Notes under the pieces: generated by a model
What the model was told of the DNA's origin: nothing
The model's database searches: none
The model's input: only the letters and a program-made list of their open reading frames with translations
Translations under genes and position numbers: made by a program
Shown: positions 5,350-7,642 of the stretch, piece by piece
Layout of the letters: each line of letters begins with the position of its first letter
Position numbering within the stretch: position 1 is the first letter of the stretch
Origin: Bacteroidota bacterium
Lineage (GTDB): Bacteria; Bacteroidota; Bacteroidia; Chitinophagales; Chitinophagaceae
Assembly: GCA_026391115.1 (NCBI GenBank)
Contig: JAPLER010000191.1
Location: 1-7,642 of the forward strand
Reading direction: 5' to 3'
Length of the DNA: 7,642 bases

Positions 5350-7642
5350 TTATTCTTTAATGAATTTTTGATTTTTGGTAGTACCGTTTTTCATTTGTCC
5401 AACAATGAAATAAGTACCTTTTGCTAATTGTTGTACATTAATTACTTCGTTAGCTGTTACTACTTTTTTACGCAATACTGGTTTACCAGAAGCATCAACT
5501 ACCAATATTTCAATACAATCTTTGGTATCTATTCGTAAAGCTTGTTTAACCGGATTTGGATAAACAAACAATTTATCACTAGCAACCACAGGTATTACTA
5601 TTTCTTTTGTACCAATGTTTGGCAGTGTTGTGATAGTAACTGAAGAGTTAGGGTCACGTGTTCTAAATAAGAACACACCATTTTCTGTTGTACCCAATAC
5701 AGCATAAGCAGTATCTTTTATACCTAAATTGCTTGTTACAATCAATCTTACATTAAAACGATAGTTTGCTAATGTATCTAACTGAATTCCAAAAGTAGCA
5801 TCGGCATCTGTAACTTGTGCATACTGTGCGGAGTCGTTTCTTGGAATATAAACAGTATCAATTGTAATTTCGGTATGTGCTATAGAGCCTAATACAATAG
5901 TACTTGGATTTGCAGCATTACTTAAAGCAGTAACCACATAACGCTTGTAATCGGCATTACCGATTGGTAATGGTACAGCAACATTCACTGTATCACTATG
6001 TACAGATATAACTGCTTTAGGTTTAATAACAATATTAACGCTATGAGCAACCGTGTCTTTAACACCACCATTAATGTTGGTTGCAATTAAAGTAACAGTG
6101 TAAGAACCACCTGCAGTGTATTGATGACTAGGAGTAGTTAATATTGATGTGTTACCATCGCCAAAATCCCAAGCATAAGTGTAAGCACCTGCACCATCAG
6201 TAGAACTTGTACCATTAGTAAAGTTTGCTGTAGGGTTTGAGTAAATATCACCAGCATAATCTAATGTACTTGTAAATGCAGCTTGTGGTTTAATATTTAC
6301 AGTAACCGAGTGAGATACTGTATCTTTTAGGCCACCATTGGTATTAGTGCTAATTAAAGTTACCGTATAAGAACCGCCATTTGCATACTGATGATTTGGA
6401 TTAGCATTTGTAGAGGTTCCCCCATCACCAAATGTCCAAGCATAAGTATAAACAGCAGCACCATCTGTAGAAGTTGTTGCATTGGTAAAATTAACAGTAG
6501 GATTAGCATACACATTACCACCAAAATTTACATTGCTAGTAAAGCCAGCTTGTGGTTTTATTTTAGCAACAAAAGTTGCTGTAGTTGTGTCTTTTAATCC
6601 ACCATTGCTATTAGTAACAATTAAAGTAACAGTATATGTGCCACCACTAGTATAAGTATGATTTGGACTAGTAACTATTGATGTATTACCATCACCAAAA
6701 TTCCAAGCGTAACTTAATGTTCCAGAAGCATCATTTACAGTTGAACTATTGGTAAATGTATAGTTTGGTTGAGCATACACATTTGGACTATAAACAGCAG
6801 CACCAGTAGTAAATATAGCTTTAGGTTTAACATTTACAGTAACTGTGTGAGAAACTGTATCAGTTAATCCGCTTACAGGATTAGTTACAATAAGTGTTAC
6901 AGTATATGTACCACCAGATGCATATTGATGAGTTGATGGGAATCTTACATTTGATGTTGAACCATCACCAAAATCCCAAGCATAACCCATTGAAGCAACA
7001 GGTGCAGCTGTATCTTGAGAAGAACTTGAATTATTATAAGATACAGTTGGTGCAGCATAAACATTAGGTATTAAACTTTTTGATGTACTAAATGCAGCTT
7101 GTGGTCTTATAGACACGGTAACAGTATGTGATGTGGTGTCTTTTTTTCCACCATTATTATTAGTTGCAATTAATCTTACTGTATAAGTACCACTTCCTTT
7201 AAAAATATGAGTAGGATTAGCTAATGAAGAAGTTCCACCATCTCCAAAATTCCAAGCATAAGCCATAATTGGACAAGCATCATTTACAGTTGTAGTATTG
7301 GTAAATGTATATGTAGGACGTACATAAACATTTGGAGTATAATTAGGAGCAGAAATACTAAAGATTGCTTTAGGTTTTATTCTAATTACAAAATTTACAG
7401 TAGTATCATCAACACAACCTACATCGCTTGTTACTTGTAATACAATACTATGATTACCACCACAAGTATAAGTAAATGCAGATGGATTTTGTGAAGAAGA
7501 ACTTGCAACACCACCGCCAAAATTCCAATTCCAACCTACAAGATATCCACCATAATCATAAGAAAAATCAGAAACAGAAACAACCGGACTTGCATAAACA
7601 TCTGTTGTAGAATCAATAGCATAGTTAAATCTTGCATGAGGA
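5350..7642 (-). CDS. Secreted PKD-repeat protein with T9SS C-terminal sorting domain (5' end outside window)
   Basis: The reading frame stays open to the right edge, so the true start lies beyond the window; the Met at 7266 sits inside a PKD strand (MAYAWNFGDG) and is not the start. 763 residues are visible. Reading from the N-terminal side, there are six tandem PKD-type immunoglobulin-like domains of about 90 residues. Five carry the signature (Y)AWxFGDGxTS, then HxYxxGGxYTVTLIxTN and KDTxxHxV. The first visible one is divergent (NWNFGGGVASSS, no GDG). After them comes a region of about 145 residues (5578-6009) with beta-rich character and no recognised domain. The end (about 5350-5577) is a type A T9SS sorting domain: LFVYPNPV, LVVDASGKPVLRK, LAKGTYFIVG and a basic tail NQKFIKE. 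By family knowledge such proteins pass the Sec and T9SS machineries, lose this tail and are held on the surface or released. Likely adhesin or matrix protein; ligand unknown. Confidence 0.93.
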   Translation of the reverse strand, partial: PHARFNYAIDSTTDVYASPVVSVSDFSYDYGGYLVGWNWNFGGGVASSSSQNPSAFTYTCGGNHSIVLQVTSDVGCVDDTTVNFVIRIKPKAIFSISAPNYTPNVYVRPTYTFTNTTTVNDACPIMAYAWNFGDGGTSSLANPTHIFKGSGTYTVRLIATNNNGGKKDTTSHTVTVSIRPQAAFSTSKSLIPNVYAAPTVSYNNSSSSQDTAAPVASMGYAWDFGDGSTSNVRFPSTHQYASGGTYTVTLIVTNPVSGLTDTVSHTVTVNVKPKAIFTTGAAVYSPNVYAQPNYTFTNSSTVNDASGTLSYAWNFGDGNTSIVTSPNHTYTSGGTYTVTLIVTNSNGGLKDTTTATFVAKIKPQAGFTSNVNFGGNVYANPTVNFTNATTSTDGAAVYTYAWTFGDGGTSTNANPNHQYANGGSYTVTLISTNTNGGLKDTVSHSVTVNIKPQAAFTSTLDYAGDIYSNPTANFTNGTSSTDGAGAYTYAWDFGDGNTSILTTPSHQYTAGGSYTVTLIATNINGGVKDTVAHSVNIVIKPKAVISVHSDTVNVAVPLPIGNADYKRYVVTALSNAANPSTIVLGSIAHTEITIDTVYIPRNDSAQYAQVTDADATFGIQLDTLANYRFNVRLIVTSNLGIKDTAYAVLGTTENGVFLFRTRDPNSSVTITTLPNIGTKEIVIPVVASDKLFVYPNPVKQALRIDTKDCIEILVVDASGKPVLRKKVVTANEVINVQQLAKGTYFIVGQMKNGTTKNQKFIKE
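6010..7642 (-). repeat. Tandem array of ~270-bp PKD-domain repeats
   Basis: The coding sequence contains six repeat units whose FGDG-type motifs centre near 6160, 6428, 6695, 6966, 7242 and 7515, so the spacing is about 267-276 bases, or about 90 codons. The two units nearest the C-terminus (about 6010-6546) are the most alike, sharing STDGA, YTYAW and GGSYTVTLI-type blocks; the unit at the window edge is the most divergent. The array probably continues past the edge. Confidence 0.9.

Noticed and set aside
7264..7266. Met codon as the start of the PKD-repeat gene
   Set aside because: It lies within a PKD strand, the frame continues without stop to 7642, and the 125 upstream codons encode more PKD sequence.

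Overview
The window looks like chromosomal DNA from a low-GC Bacteroidota bacterium. A family such as Chitinophagaceae would fit, but the sequence does not settle this. The evidence is a C-terminal type IX secretion (T9SS) sorting domain on a PKD-repeat protein, promoter -7 elements of the Bacteroidota form TAnnTTTG, the absence of Shine-Dalgarno sites before starts, and KdsA, which implies an LPS-type outer membrane. Every convincing gene is on the minus strand, so the biological reading order runs from the right end to the left.

In that order: (1) the 3' part of a large secreted PKD-repeat protein (5350-7642, cut by the right edge), closed by a 14-bp-stem terminator; (2) an Lrp/AsnC-family regulator (4780-5235) with its own -7 element and a bidirectional-looking terminator; (3) a long AT-rich gap (4258-4779) with a 21-bp phased degenerate repeat array, a copy of a ~30-bp direct repeat, a full Bacteroidota-type promoter and a structured leader; (4) a lipoprotein gene of unknown function (3574-4257); (5) an exported VWA-domain protein (2261-3406); (6) clpX (929-2188); (7) kdsA (24-836), ending in a terminator that overlaps its stop codon.

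clpX and kdsA are core genes: one unfolds proteins for ClpP, the other makes the KDO precursor of the LPS inner core. The VWA gene, clpX and kdsA are collinear with short gaps (72 and 92 bp) and could be partly cotranscribed, although clpX seems to have its own promoter. No clpP gene is next to clpX in this window.

The most unusual structure is the lipoprotein gene. It sits in a compact unit (3522-4454) bounded by two near-identical ~30-bp direct repeats in the same orientation. Just inside the right-hand repeat lies a promoter directed at the gene, and a 17-bp imperfect inverted repeat hugs the reading frame. This looks like a self-contained gene cassette or the footprint of an insertion. 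No recombinase or transposase is visible, and the repeats do not match the integron attC consensus. The other genes are ordinary.
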